A stretch of DNA of 64,000 nt from Thalassospira marina. Its GTDB lineage: Bacteria; Pseudomonadota; Alphaproteobacteria; Rhodospirillales; Thalassospiraceae. Every line of letters starts with the position of its first letter. The first letter of the stretch is position 1. The stretch lies in NCBI RefSeq assembly GCF_002844375.1, contig NZ_CP024199.1:942001-1006000 (forward strand). Direction: 5' to 3'. The position numbers were made by a program, and so were the translations under genes. Shown here one piece after another: positions 9,601 through 17,015 of the stretch. Under the pieces are notes generated by a model. The model had not been told where the DNA came from, made no database searches, and saw nothing but the letters and a program-made list of their open reading frames with translations.

Positions 9601-10294
9601 CATCCGCCGTCTTGCCGATCGCATGGTCAGTGTCGAACTGTTTGGCCGGGCCGAGGATTTATTGCTTCATCAGATCGATTTCCGCCTGACCGGCCATGAA
9701 AAGGCCCGGGTGGCAGCCCGTTTGGCGTTGGTTTATCTGCTCGATGACAAACCCAAACAGGCACTTGATGTTCTGGATTCCAGCGACAGCCCCGAACTTG
9801 GCGATGACCTGACAAATCAGCGTCTGCATCTGCGTGCCCGTGCCCTGCTTGATACCGATCAGGGTGAAGAAGCCATGAAGCTTCTGGCCGATGATATGAC
9901 CGATGACGCCGAATTTTTGCGAATCGAATATTACAGAAAACAGAAAAACTACGGCGCAATGGCCGATAGTTTCCAGCGTCTGGTGGGAAGTGACCCGGGA
10001 AATATCGTCGATGGCTTTAGTGATCAGCGCGCCCAATATGTGCTGAACTGGGCGATCAATCTGGCGATGTCGGGCCGGGAACGCGAACTTGATATGGTTA
10101 AGCGACGCTATGGTGCGCTGATGTCCAAAGGCCCCTACGCCAAAGGATTTGAGCTGATCACATCCTCCCCCACACGCGGCCTGATCGATTATCGTTCCAT
10201 CGCAGGCGAGATCAAAGAAGTCGAAGACTTCAAAGGCTTCCTTGGTAACTATCGGGATCAATTGGAAAAAACCCAGCTAAGCGCGATCAATTGA
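6608..10294 (+). CDS. Large secreted TPR-type protein of the flagellar operon
   Basis: A 1228-residue protein with a signal peptide ending at about residue 31 (AYA/Q). Residues 35-130 form a beta-rich segment resembling AMIN-type domains; a long Pro/Ala/Thr tract follows (about 133-225), then a second similar beta segment (about 228-330), another low-complexity linker and a third beta segment (about 410-520). The last 550 residues are helical and TPR-like (for example MARYYVANGLGPEANAMIEM). Function is unknown. Being 4 bases after the MotB-like pair suggests a periplasmic scaffold for the motor. A strong terminator follows it. Confidence 0.85.
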   Translation: MRFGLTRLLLAVAVATAGMVVAVQTAPVAYAQSANPVIIRSGDHDGYGRIVIQWDRKTEYTAEIIGNQLVVRFNQPLVASLRGVVDPISDYVSEAFFDPDGRTVAFVLRNDFDVRAFNVGNNVVLDILDKQEPAPAPEPTPAPTPTPTPAPATTPAPAPTPAQPAPTATPPASGNMPAPAAKPATPAPSRPAPAPTSPSVPSAAPSASAPASQPPANAATNAAGQNVPGLEIRVGRHPTFYRLVFDWPKNVNYQVTGPDGQKSIVFDSPARIDDVATSRRLPRGVTLTQTGTTPLGVQIATDPARSLRHFRSGTKVVVDIMGVNGNPQGDEAPAGTPRSPASGNDNVVSQPITPPGAPETAPSGSSASGNTGSKAPVNNGANANAPRKLGPPETPRAPAATASEGQAAAVESIGKIVVGVTQDASKLELTFPFGRPTGAAIWDRAGFLWFAFDTRAELDLGRVRQEANQVIGVIEQLENPQGTLVRMTIPEGVGLITKQDELGGWVVTMEAGQLQPVERLGPTIELDDDTKARLAVPLTGVHDTMTVEDPEVGDTLRVVPTTQPGYGIESALHYPEFNVLPSFQGVVVAPINDRVKVSHRTGAANQGEIADPTAPATRGEAVVVTADNGLNISPEGAKLLASATGVRARTGDDADAGRIFDLDNWRRGGLDNYNQAITGLLKEVVDSGDEHRNKARLDMARYYVANGLGPEANAMIEMMERDDPLIGQKSEFRALKGAAKFLNGQYEEADRLLTDPRVGDMTEAKLWRAVNNAARGRPNEGARDLMESIHLLDRYPPELLMRLGPVAAEQALIVKNPKAGMEVIRKMLETPDAPKNKLLDVEYLKGLFEQEAGQFDQAIATWDKVADGDNRKARAHAIFDRTELLLKLKRLTVDDAIAQLEKLRFAWRGDDFELAVLRRLGNLQIEGKHFRDGLKTLRQAAIFFPNHPSTPAVTEKMHKTFEDLYLGDDINNISAIKAVALYDEFRELTPAGEKGDELIRRLADRMVSVELFGRAEDLLLHQIDFRLTGHEKARVAARLALVYLLDDKPKQALDVLDSSDSPELGDDLTNQRLHLRARALLDTDQGEEAMKLLADDMTDDAEFLRIEYYRKQKNYGAMADSFQRLVGSDPGNIVDGFSDQRAQYVLNWAINLAMSGRERELDMVKRRYGALMSKGPYAKGFELITSSPTRGLIDYRSIAGEIKEVEDFKGFLGNYRDQLEKTQLSAIN

Positions 10295-10348
10295 TGCCAG
10301 CCACGGCATCTGCTGTCCTGCGCTGATTTGAATGGATCAAAAAAATAA

Positions 10349-10380
10349 GGGTGCTGTGTCAACCGTCACAGCACCCTTTT
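10349..10380 (+). terminator. Rho-independent terminator closing the fliL operon
   Basis: GGGTGCTGTG (10349-10358) pairs perfectly with CACAGCACCC (10367-10376) around an 8-base loop, followed by TTTT. It lies 55 bases after the large TPR gene. Confidence 0.9.
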
Positions 10381-10510
10381 GCTTGCGTCGGTTATAACTG
10401 GCAGGGTCAATATTCCCTGTCGCAAAAAGTTACCAAGGACAGAGACGCGAAAGCAAAATCGCGCATTGACGCAGAATGGTTCGCACCGCCAACAGGTGAT
10501 TTTCCGTAAC

Positions 10511-10526
10511 TGGCAGTTACCATGCG
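10511..10526 (+). promoter_or_regulatory. Candidate sigma-54 promoter before the Sel1-repeat gene
   Basis: TGGCAGTTACCATGCG keeps GG and GC with the exact RpoN spacing and matches TGGCA and TGC. It lacks the second T and the final A/T of the -12 box. It lies about 90 bases before the ATG at 10617. Confidence 0.35.
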
Positions 10527-10616
10527 GCGCTAGTCGTAAGAATAGGCAGTTGCACTTTGCAAATATTTGTCTATTCTTTTACTCGTATATTTCTAGTGTG
10601 TGAGGACTGAGGGCAG

Positions 10617-11903
10617 ATGGATCGCGCACTCAAAATGGTTTATTACGATGACGCGGATGTCGAACACGACATCTTTGCGCAGCTGAATCTTGCCCTGAAA
10701 AATTTCCGTGGCATCGGAATGCCGCGTGATGAATCAGCTACCCGTCGTATCCTTGACCAGATCCACCGTCAAAGCCGTGCTTTTGCCGCTGTCTGCTATG
10801 GCTTCATGCGCAGCAAGGGCATTGGTGTCAGCCGGGATTCCGGCGAAGGCCAGCAATGGTACCGCGAAGCAGCCTACTGGTTCCGCGAAGAAGCCGAAGC
10901 AGGCGAGGGCACCTCGGCCAACAATCTTGGCTTCCTTTATGCCAAGGGCCTTGGCGTACCCGAAAATCCCGACATGGCCGCCGAATGGTTTCGCGATGCA
11001 GCTGACCGCGGTTCATCGGTCGCGACCTATAATCTCGGTGTCTGTTATCTTAATGGATGGGGCGTTGAACAGGATGACGGTAAAGCTGTCGAACTGTTGC
11101 AGTCGGCCTGCGATAATAATGATGTCGCGGCGGCCAGCGTACTTGCCTATCTGTATCTTGAAGGGCGCGGCGTAAAACGCGACCCGGCCAAATCCTTTGA
11201 ATTCAATTTGCGCGCCGCCCGTGCCGGCAGCATCGAGGCTGCATCCGCCCTTGGTTATGCCTTTGGCGTGGGCCTTGGCGCAGAACGCAATATCGAAGCC
11301 TCGATCAGCTGGTTTGAACTTGCCGCTGGCGAAGGTGATGCCTATGCCCAGGCCAATCTGGCCATGTATTTCTGCCATAGCTCGGAACTCAAGCTGTTTA
11401 ACCGTGGCTGGCAGATGCTTTCCATGGCCTGTGACCAGGGCGACGTTTCGGCCAAATACCAGATGACGCAAATTCTGATTTTCGGCGTCAAACATCGCGA
11501 ACCCGATTACAGCAAGGCGCTGGATCTGGCGATGGATCTGGCGGAATTGGGCCATCCCGGCGGGTATCACCTGATTGGTGTCATGTATGAACATGGCCTT
11601 GGCGTGCCGGTTGATATGAAACGTGCCGCGGGCTGGTACGAACGTGCTGCGCGCAAGGGTTCGGCCAATGGCCAGTCGGCGCTGGGTCGCCTTTATGCCA
11701 TTGGCAATGGTGTCGATCAGGACAATGTCCAGGCCTATTACTGGCTGAAAATGGCAGCACCGGCCAATAACACCCATGCCTATCGCGAATTTGATGCCGT
11801 GCGCGCACGCATGACCATCGATGAAATTCGCCGTGCCGATCAGCTTTTCGCCAGTGACCCGGCCCCGCGCCGCGTCAATGTTGGCCTTCGCGCCATCGAC
11901 TGA
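10617..11903 (+). CDS. Sel1-like repeat protein
   Basis: A 428-residue protein with no signal peptide. It is built of about eight to ten Sel1/TPR-like repeats of 36 residues with the typical pattern A-x-x-x-LG-x-x-Y-x-x-G-x-GV, for example NNLGFLYAKGLGVPENPDMA and SALGRLYAIGNGVDQDNVQA. Such proteins are adaptors for protein-protein contacts. It stands alone between the two flagellar blocks and is flanked by terminators on both sides, so it is a single-gene unit. A motility role is inferred only from location and the sigma-54-like element. Confidence 0.88.
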   Translation: MDRALKMVYYDDADVEHDIFAQLNLALKNFRGIGMPRDESATRRILDQIHRQSRAFAAVCYGFMRSKGIGVSRDSGEGQQWYREAAYWFREEAEAGEGTSANNLGFLYAKGLGVPENPDMAAEWFRDAADRGSSVATYNLGVCYLNGWGVEQDDGKAVELLQSACDNNDVAAASVLAYLYLEGRGVKRDPAKSFEFNLRAARAGSIEAASALGYAFGVGLGAERNIEASISWFELAAGEGDAYAQANLAMYFCHSSELKLFNRGWQMLSMACDQGDVSAKYQMTQILIFGVKHREPDYSKALDLAMDLAELGHPGGYHLIGVMYEHGLGVPVDMKRAAGWYERAARKGSANGQSALGRLYAIGNGVDQDNVQAYYWLKMAAPANNTHAYREFDAVRARMTIDEIRRADQLFASDPAPRRVNVGLRAID

Positions 11904-11951
11904 TACTGGCCGCGATCTGCGCAATCCTTAAGCCGCAACCGAAATAAAAAC

Positions 11952-11983
11952 GCTCCTGCCGGTTATACCGTGCAGGGGCTTTT
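11952..11983 (+). terminator. Terminator after the Sel1-repeat gene, likely bidirectional
   Basis: GCTCCTGC (11952-11959) pairs with GCAGGGGC (11972-11979, one G-U), extended inward by CGGT/ACCG, then TTTT. AAATAAAAA on the left would serve as a T-run for the minus-strand gene ending at 11998. Confidence 0.8.
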
Positions 11984-11997
11984 CGTTGATATCGGGT

Positions 11998-12357
11998 TTA
12001 TGGCTTGGGGCGCGGGCGAAAAACCGACCGGCGCAGCAGCGTAAATACCGCCACCGAAATGGCAATTTCGACCGTCAGGCGGAAGATGATAGCCGGTACC
12101 AGCAGGGCTTCGTTTTGCGGTGGATACCAGTTTTGAAACGGCTGCACATTCCACAGCAGATACAGGCCAATGGCATCAACCCAGATCAGAATAAGCGAAA
12201 GTCCCGCCAGTTTGCCCGGCGCAAATATTGGCGCCTTCAGGCGTAATCCAACCAATGCATAGACCAGCCCCAATGCTGCCAATGCCACACCTGGCAATAA
12301 CATCAGGCTGAAAAAGGTATAGGCGCTGGCGGTGAAGTTAAATCCAATATCAGACAT
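11998..12357 (-). CDS. Small four-helix membrane protein, unknown
   Basis: A 119-residue hydrophobic protein with about four membrane helices: FFSLMLLPGVALAALGLVYA, LAGLSLILIWVDAIGLYLLW, LLVPAIIFRLTVEIAISVAV and a short terminal segment ending in a basic tail (RRSVFRPRPKP). I do not recognise a family. It lies 80 bases downstream of fliP on the same strand and could be co-transcribed with it. No motif points to a function. Confidence 0.65.
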   Translation of the reverse strand: MSDIGFNFTASAYTFFSLMLLPGVALAALGLVYALVGLRLKAPIFAPGKLAGLSLILIWVDAIGLYLLWNVQPFQNWYPPQNEALLVPAIIFRLTVEIAISVAVFTLLRRSVFRPRPKP

Positions 12358-12437
12358 CGGCGATCAGAAACCCGTTTTGCATCATCAGACGGTGCCGGTT
12401 CCGTGCGAGGCATAAAACACCGGGGGCGTTGCCTTGG

Positions 12438-13190
12438 CTAACTGCCGCCAAAACTTTGCACCAGAGACCCGGAAATAAGATACCAGCCATCAACCAGCAC
12501 AAAAAAGATCAGCTTGAAGGGCAGCGAGATCACCACAGGCGGCAGCATCATCATGCCCATCGACATCAGGATACTGGCAACCACCATGTCGATGATCAGG
12601 AAGGGAATGAACAGCAAAAAGCCGATTTCAAAGGCGCGGCGCAATTCGCTGATCATGAAAGCCGGGATCAGGGCGCGCAGCGGCACATCATCGGGGTTGC
12701 TAACCGTGACCTTCGCCATATTCACAAATAGTTCCAGGTCGCGGTCGCGCACTTGCGTCATCATGAAGTCATGCACCGGTTTGATCGCCCGGTCCATGCC
12801 TTCAAATTCGTCGATATCGCCATTGATCATGGGCTGAAGGCCTTCATCCCATGACCGTTCCATGGTTGGCATCATGATAAACAGGGTCAAAAACAGCGCC
12901 AGACTGACCATCACCTGGTTGGGCGGGGATTGCTGAATGCCAAGGGCTGTGCGCAACAGGCCCAGAACCACAATGATACGGGTAAAGGATGTGACCATCA
13001 CCAGAATGGCCGGTGCCAGGCTTAGCACCGTGATCAGGCCAATCAGCTGGATCATCCGCCCGGTGGATGTCACACCCGGCCCGTCACCCAGATCAAGGTT
13101 GAAGGACTGGGCATGGGCAACATCCCCCCCCACCAGCACCGCCATCAGCGGCAGCAGCGACCATAATGCCGCAAGTTTCAAAACCCGCAT
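12438..13190 (-). CDS. fliP: Flagellar type III export pore protein FliP
   Basis: A 250-residue form starting with a signal peptide (MRVLKLAALWSLLPL ... AHA/Q), which equals the usual FliP length. Core family motifs are TSFTRIIVVLGLLRTALG, QSPPNQVMVSLALFLTLFIM and the C-terminal FLLFIPFLIIDMVVASILMSMGMMMLPP. FliP is the central pore subunit of the export gate with FliQ and FliR. An in-frame ATG at 13316 overlaps the fliO stop (ATGA) and would add 42 residues before the signal peptide, so coupled translation may start there. fliQ and fliR lie elsewhere in the window, on the other strand. Confidence 0.93.
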   Translation of the reverse strand: MRVLKLAALWSLLPLMAVLVGGDVAHAQSFNLDLGDGPGVTSTGRMIQLIGLITVLSLAPAILVMVTSFTRIIVVLGLLRTALGIQQSPPNQVMVSLALFLTLFIMMPTMERSWDEGLQPMINGDIDEFEGMDRAIKPVHDFMMTQVRDRDLELFVNMAKVTVSNPDDVPLRALIPAFMISELRRAFEIGFLLFIPFLIIDMVVASILMSMGMMMLPPVVISLPFKLIFFVLVDGWYLISGSLVQSFGGS

Positions 13191-13312
13191 CTTCGCGCCG
13201 CGTTGTGTGGTGCTGCCGGATGTTTTACCTGCATGGCCTGCATCACCCGCTGGCGTCTCGTAGGTCATCCGGGCTTGTGCCTGTTTGCGGGGCGGGGTGG
13301 GGCGGAAAAACA

Positions 13313-13690
13313 TCATGGCATCACATTCCGGTCATTGCGGGCTGTCCGGTTTTCGCTGTCAGTGGTGGTTTGGGGCGCATCTTTGCGGGTTTCTGTTGCG
13401 TCTTCATCGCCCAGAAGCTGCTCGAACGTGGTGCCGATATTGCGTTCCACCACCACATCGCCATTTGGCGATAAAACAATCAGATGTTCGGTATCATCGC
13501 GGCGCACCAGCACCAGCCGGCGTTTGGCATCAAGGGGTAAAACCTCGATCAGGGCCAGTCGGCGTTTTTTGCCCCGGTTTATCGTGCGTGCACCGGGCAC
13601 AAACCGCCGTGCCAACAGCGCGATCACGCCAATCAGCGCCAGCACAAATACCAGTGCGGCAATAAACCGGAAATACGACCCCATATCCAT
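13313..13690 (-). CDS. fliO: Flagellar biosynthetic protein FliO
   Basis: A 125-residue protein with one membrane helix at about residues 6-26 and a cytoplasmic beta domain containing RRLALIEVLPLDAKRRLVLV and HLIVLSPNGDVVVERN, which is the FliO/YscJ-adjacent pattern. FliO helps assemble the FliP ring. Its stop codon overlaps an in-frame ATG of fliP by 4 bases. A variable Asp/Thr-rich tail ends the protein. Confidence 0.88.
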   Translation of the reverse strand: MDMGSYFRFIAALVFVLALIGVIALLARRFVPGARTINRGKKRRLALIEVLPLDAKRRLVLVRRDDTEHLIVLSPNGDVVVERNIGTTFEQLLGDEDATETRKDAPQTTTDSENRTARNDRNVMP

Positions 13691-13979
13691 CGCTGGCTGA
13701 CTATCCCCTGTTTTTCAAACTGGTCGCGCCGGGCGACGGCAATCATGATCTTTGTGGATTATCGCACCCTTGGCAATGGTGCAAGCAACAAGCGCCCCGG
13801 TTCCCATCCTGCATCGTGCGCTTTTGGCCGTGCCCCTGGCACATCTTAAACCCTAAGCGCTGGTCAGACCGGCCATGATCTGCAAGGTGCAGGTCGGGCG
13901 GTAAGGCCGGTTTGGGTATGGTCTTTGCCTGCCAAACCTGCCCCGTCATATCGGCTGTTGTTCGCAGCATCCGGTGGGC

Positions 13980-14300
13980 TTAGCGGTTGCGCGCAGCCTG
14001 GGCATAGGCATTGATCGCCTGGTTGGAATTGTTCAGGCCGCGAAGCTGGCGCTGCAAACTGGCATGTTCGCTGCGCATCCCTTCTTCCAGCCGGTCAAGG
14101 TCGGCCTTCAGCGCCGATAGGAAGGGCGCTGCCTTTTCGCGGTCAGCGGGGGACAGGTTTTTGGCATTGCCGCACAAATCGGCAATGCGTGTCTCCAATG
14201 ATCCCAGTTCCACCACCTTGCCTTCATCAAGAAAGCGCTGGCTGGTCGCGACCAGGGATAAAACCCGCTTTAAATCCTGTTTGAACTGTTCAAGCGTCAT
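13980..14300 (-). CDS. Small helical protein, possible FlgN/FliT-like chaperone
   Basis: A 106-residue, almost wholly helical protein (QRFLDEGKVVELGSLETRI ... LKADLDRLEEGMRSEHASLQ) ending in NNSNQAINAYAQAARNR. Size, helical make-up and position among export genes suggest a FlgN- or FliT-type chaperone, but no diagnostic motif settles it. It overlaps the end of flhX by 11 bases. About 290 bases without a clear gene separate it from fliO downstream. Confidence 0.6.
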   Translation of the reverse strand: MTLEQFKQDLKRVLSLVATSQRFLDEGKVVELGSLETRIADLCGNAKNLSPADREKAAPFLSALKADLDRLEEGMRSEHASLQRQLRGLNNSNQAINAYAQAARNR

Positions 14301-14718
14301 GCGGCGGTTCCTGCAATTTATCGTCGGTGGTCACTAACCGGGAAATCTTGTCATTGTCGGTGGTGGTGGCACGGTCCTGTGTGCCGTAAATCTGATTGAT
14401 GCGATAGATATAGTTCAAAATCTCGGCCACGGCGGCAAAGGCTTCAAGCGGGATTTCACTATCCACATCAACCGCCATCAGAATTTCGGCCAGGTCACTG
14501 TCCTGGCGAACCCTGATGCCCTTGGCAAAGGCAACCTGCAAAATCTGTTCCGCAACACTGCCCTGGCCCTTTGCCGCCAGGATTGGCGCATTGTCGCGCC
14601 CCTGCAAATAACGCAGGGCAACAGCCACCTGGTCCTTGCGGCCGGGTGCGGCAAGTTTTTCCCTTTCTGGCGTATCGCGTTCCGCCAGCAGGTCAATGCT
14701 GCTTTTTTTGCCGGTCAT
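14290..14718 (-). CDS. FlhB C-terminal domain protein (FlhX type)
   Basis: A 142-residue soluble protein that matches only the cytoplasmic C-domain of FlhB/YscU: VAVALRYLQGRDNAPILAAKGQG, then VAFAKGIRVRQDSDLAEIL and DSEIPLEAFAAVAEILNYIY. The membrane part and the self-cleaving NPTH sequence of FlhB are absent. Such FlhX proteins can replace the C-domain of FlhB in export switching. Start chosen at the ATG overlapping the upstream ORF stop (ATGA); an upstream in-frame ATG at 14769 is possible. A complete flhB is present at 18183-19256. Confidence 0.85.
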   Translation of the reverse strand: MTGKKSSIDLLAERDTPEREKLAAPGRKDQVAVALRYLQGRDNAPILAAKGQGSVAEQILQVAFAKGIRVRQDSDLAEILMAVDVDSEIPLEAFAAVAEILNYIYRINQIYGTQDRATTTDNDKISRLVTTDDKLQEPPHDA

Positions 14719-14969
14719 TTTTGCCCAATCAATTCGCGAATGGCCCAAAACAGGTCCGGTCCATTCCAAACAGGGTTGATCATAGATGGCTGTTGGTCAA
14801 TAAATCCTTGCCAGCCATCAATCGATGCAAAATTCCCTGTGGGCTTTTCGGCGGTGACGTTATCCCGCCCAAATTGGTTTCGCAGCAATTGGCCGGGCAG
14901 GCAACAGGGAAGGGGCAAATAAAATGACCCGCGCACAAGGCGTGTTGCAAGGGCCGCTAATTCCGGCAT
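14715..14969 (-). CDS. Small ORF between csrA and flhX, unknown
   Basis: An 84-residue frame starting 38 bases after the csrA stop and overlapping flhX by 4 bases (ATGA), the spacing of a real operon member. The C-terminal half (NFASIDGWQGFIDQQPSMINPVWNGPDLFWAIRELI in two stretches) looks protein-like, with several Trp and Phe. The N-terminal part is less convincing. I recognise no family. It may be a small flagellar or CsrA-linked protein, or a chance frame. Confidence 0.45.
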   Translation of the reverse strand: MPELAALATRLVRGSFYLPLPCCLPGQLLRNQFGRDNVTAEKPTGNFASIDGWQGFIDQQPSMINPVWNGPDLFWAIRELIGQK

Positions 14970-15006
14970 CTGCGCTAAAGGCGGGTTTAGCGCAAAGGGG
15001 CGCTAA

Positions 15007-15318
15007 TTATTGGTCTTCCGACGTGTTTTTGGAACTGTCGCCACGTTTGACATCGGCCTTGCGGGCCGGTTTGTCGCTGGCAGGGGTGGTATCGGCATCA
15101 TCGTCGCGGCTGTTGAAAATACGGGCCAGATCAACGCTGGCGGTTGCCGAACGGTTTTCATCCTGGATGCGGTCATAAAGTTCCCGGCGCAGAACCTGGA
15201 TATTTTCCGGGAAGGTAAAGCCCAGCTTTACGGTTTTCCCGCGAACCTCGACCACGGTGACTTCAATATTGTCATCAATGATAACGGAGTCGCCGACTTT
15301 TCGGGTCAGATAGAGCAT
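15007..15318 (-). CDS. csrA: Carbon storage regulator CsrA
   Basis: A 103-residue RNA-binding regulator. The first 60 residues are classic CsrA: MLYLTRKVGDSVIID, EVRGKTVKLGF and the C-terminal binding region REELYDRI-like (RRELYDRIQDEN). CsrA binds GGA motifs in mRNA leaders, and in flagellated bacteria often controls flagellin translation. A polar Ser/Asp/Lys-rich tail of about 40 residues makes it longer than the usual 61-75. It is first in the minus-strand operon with flhX and divergent from flgB. Confidence 0.95.
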   Translation of the reverse strand: MLYLTRKVGDSVIIDDNIEVTVVEVRGKTVKLGFTFPENIQVLRRELYDRIQDENRSATASVDLARIFNSRDDDADTTPASDKPARKADVKRGDSSKNTSEDQ

Positions 15319-15441
15319 GTTTGGTCCTGGTTCTTTTAATCCGGGCGAGGCCCGTCTGTTCGGGTTGCATGACTATGCCCGCTTTGTTGCCATTGGTCCA
15401 GTGGGCATCAGGCATAAAGCAATTGCTGCTTTTTAGGAAAG

Positions 15442-15457
15442 TGGCACGGGATATGCA
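15442..15457 (+). promoter_or_regulatory. Sigma-54 promoter of flgB-flgC-fliE
   Basis: TGGCACGGGATATGCA matches the RpoN consensus at every -24 position (TGGCACG) and at TGCA of the -12 box, with exact spacing. It lies about 125 bases before the flgB ATG at 15581. This is the best promoter match in the window. Confidence 0.75.
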
Positions 15458-15580
15458 AGGAAATGGTTGTCGGGTGAAACCGGGTCTGACGGACAAGGTC
15501 AGAGACTTCGAAAACGCTTCGTTAACTCCGGCTTTACCACCAAACCCGATACTGGGTCGGAACGAGAAAGGGTAGTTATC

Positions 15581-15985
15581 ATGGATATCGGCAAACTGAG
15601 CATGTTCGCCAACATGAAAGAAAAGATGGACTGGCTTAACCAGCGTCAGCAGGTTATCGCCCAGAACATCGCCAATTCCGATACGCCCGGCTATCGCCCT
15701 GAAGACCTTAAGGAATTTAACCCGGCAAAGGTTGGTGGTGATCGCCAGTTCATTCTGGCAATGGCCAAAACCGAACCGGGCCACAGTGCGGGCCTGCACA
15801 AGCCGCAGAATTTCAAGGCGGAAGAAGTTCGCAAGAACTACGAAGTCGCACCGGACAAAAACGCCGTGGTGATCGAAGAACAACTGGTCAAGATGAACGA
15901 AAACCGCATCGATTTTCAGACCATGACGCGCCTTTATGCCAAGCAAAGTGAAATGATCAAAACGGCCATTGGTCGTTCCAGCTAA
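15581..15985 (+). CDS. flgB: Flagellar basal-body rod protein FlgB
   Basis: A 134-residue proximal rod protein. Family signatures are RQQVIAQNIANSDTPGYRPEDL near residue 20 and the C-terminal MNENRIDFQTMTRLYAKQ that forms the rod coiled coil. The ATG at 15581 was chosen over an upstream frame start at 15467 because homology begins at MDIGKLSMF and a GAGAAAGGG ribosome site precedes it. It is first of the flgB-flgC-fliE set, behind the sigma-54 element. Confidence 0.95.
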   Translation: MDIGKLSMFANMKEKMDWLNQRQQVIAQNIANSDTPGYRPEDLKEFNPAKVGGDRQFILAMAKTEPGHSAGLHKPQNFKAEEVRKNYEVAPDKNAVVIEEQLVKMNENRIDFQTMTRLYAKQSEMIKTAIGRSS

Positions 15986-16014
15986 GCTGTTGCATTCAAT
16001 AGGAATTAAATGAC

Positions 16015-16422
16015 ATGGAACTCTATCGCGCATTTCAGATTTCTGCCGCAGGCATGAAGGCACAGGGCACCCGGTTACGCGTCGCAGCTGAAAACATGGC
16101 AAACGCCGAAAGCCTGCCGACCCGCGCTGGTGAAGACCCCTATCGCCGCAAGATCCTGACTTTCAAAAACGTCATGGACCGCGAAACCGGTGTTGATCTG
16201 GTCAAGGTGAACAAGGTTTACGACGACAAATCGCCGTTCGGCCTGAAATATGAACCATCCCACCCGGCAGCAAATGCCCAGGGCTATGTTCAGACTCCGA
16301 ATGTTGAACCGATGATCGAGATGATGGACCTGCGCGAAGCCCAGCGCAGTTATGAAGCCAATCTCAATGTGATACAGTCTTCGCGCAGCATGCTGTTGCA
16401 GACTCTGGACATTATCCGTTAA
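16015..16422 (+). CDS. flgC: Flagellar basal-body rod protein FlgC
   Basis: A 135-residue rod protein. It shows FQISAAGMKAQGTRLRVAAENMANAES, the Ser/Asn-rich rod N-terminal pattern, and C-terminal MMDLREAQRSYEANLNVIQSS. FlgC joins FlgB, FlgF and FlgG in the rod. It starts 29 bases after flgB; the order flgB-flgC-fliE is standard. Confidence 0.96.
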   Translation: MELYRAFQISAAGMKAQGTRLRVAAENMANAESLPTRAGEDPYRRKILTFKNVMDRETGVDLVKVNKVYDDKSPFGLKYEPSHPAANAQGYVQTPNVEPMIEMMDLREAQRSYEANLNVIQSSRSMLLQTLDIIR

Positions 16423-16453
16423 GGTTAACCCTCAAGGATAAGGAGACCGCGCC

Positions 16454-16780
16454 ATGATCAATAACAGCTTTGCCAATGCAATTTCTGCCTACCGCAATGC
16501 GGCTGATGGCAAAACCGACACGGCTGCGGATCGTATCCAGAACGGCACCGCCGTTGACCCGGGGCAAAGCTTTTCGGACATGGTGCGCGATGCCGCCGTT
16601 GATGCCCGCGAAACCATGATGAACAGCGAAACCATGACCCAGAAAGCCATTGTGGGTAAGGCCGAGCTGCATGAAGTGGTGACGGCGGTTTCTGCTGCCG
16701 AAGTCACCCTGCGCACGGTTGTTTCCGTTCGTGACAAGGCCCTTCAGGCCTATCAGGAAATTTTGCGTATGCCGATCTGA
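16454..16780 (+). CDS. fliE: Flagellar hook-basal body complex protein FliE
   Basis: A 108-residue protein that links the MS ring to the rod. The C-terminal half carries the family pattern: MTQKAIVGKAELHEVVTAVSAAEVTLRTVVSVRDKALQAYQEILRMPI in successive stretches. AAGGATAAGGAGA is the ribosome site. A terminator follows it, which probably separates it from fliQ. Confidence 0.94.
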   Translation: MINNSFANAISAYRNAADGKTDTAADRIQNGTAVDPGQSFSDMVRDAAVDARETMMNSETMTQKAIVGKAELHEVVTAVSAAEVTLRTVVSVRDKALQAYQEILRMPI

Positions 16781-16814
16781 CCGGTTTTTTAACCGCCCGG
16801 CAAAATCTGCACGG

Positions 16815-16860
16815 TGCCGCATTGCTTGCGAAATGCAGGGAAATGCGGCATTTTCTTTTT
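16815..16860 (+). terminator. Terminator after fliE
   Basis: TGCCGCATT (16815-16823) pairs with AATGCGGCA (16842-16850) and is followed by TTTTCTTTTT. It lies 35 bases after fliE and before fliQ, so fliQ-fliR-flhB may be only partly read from the flgB promoter. Confidence 0.75.
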
Positions 16861-17015
16861 CTGCATTCCTTTCTTTTTGCGTTCATCCATGCCACAACAA
16901 AATCATGGCGGCGGGGCGCACCCATCCTGTATGAAGAAATACGGGCGTTCGGTTGCAAGGGCCGGCCGCCAATAGCATCGCAAGGCAGCGCAACAGCGAC
17001 GGAGACGCTTTTTCG

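Larger units (their letters stand above)
10295..10616. other. Intergenic region before the Sel1-repeat gene
   Basis: This 322-base gap contains the operon terminator and a sigma-54-like element. GGCAG occurs three times (10398, 10512, 10543), two of them as GGCAGTT. No coding frame is convincing. Confidence 0.5.

Noticed and set aside
12429..13665. Long plus-strand frames over fliO and fliP
   Set aside because: They are antisense shadows of the export genes with no domain signature.
13691..13979. A gene between fliO and the small helical protein
   Set aside because: The only open frame (75 residues) is Cys/His-rich nonsense with no ribosome site.
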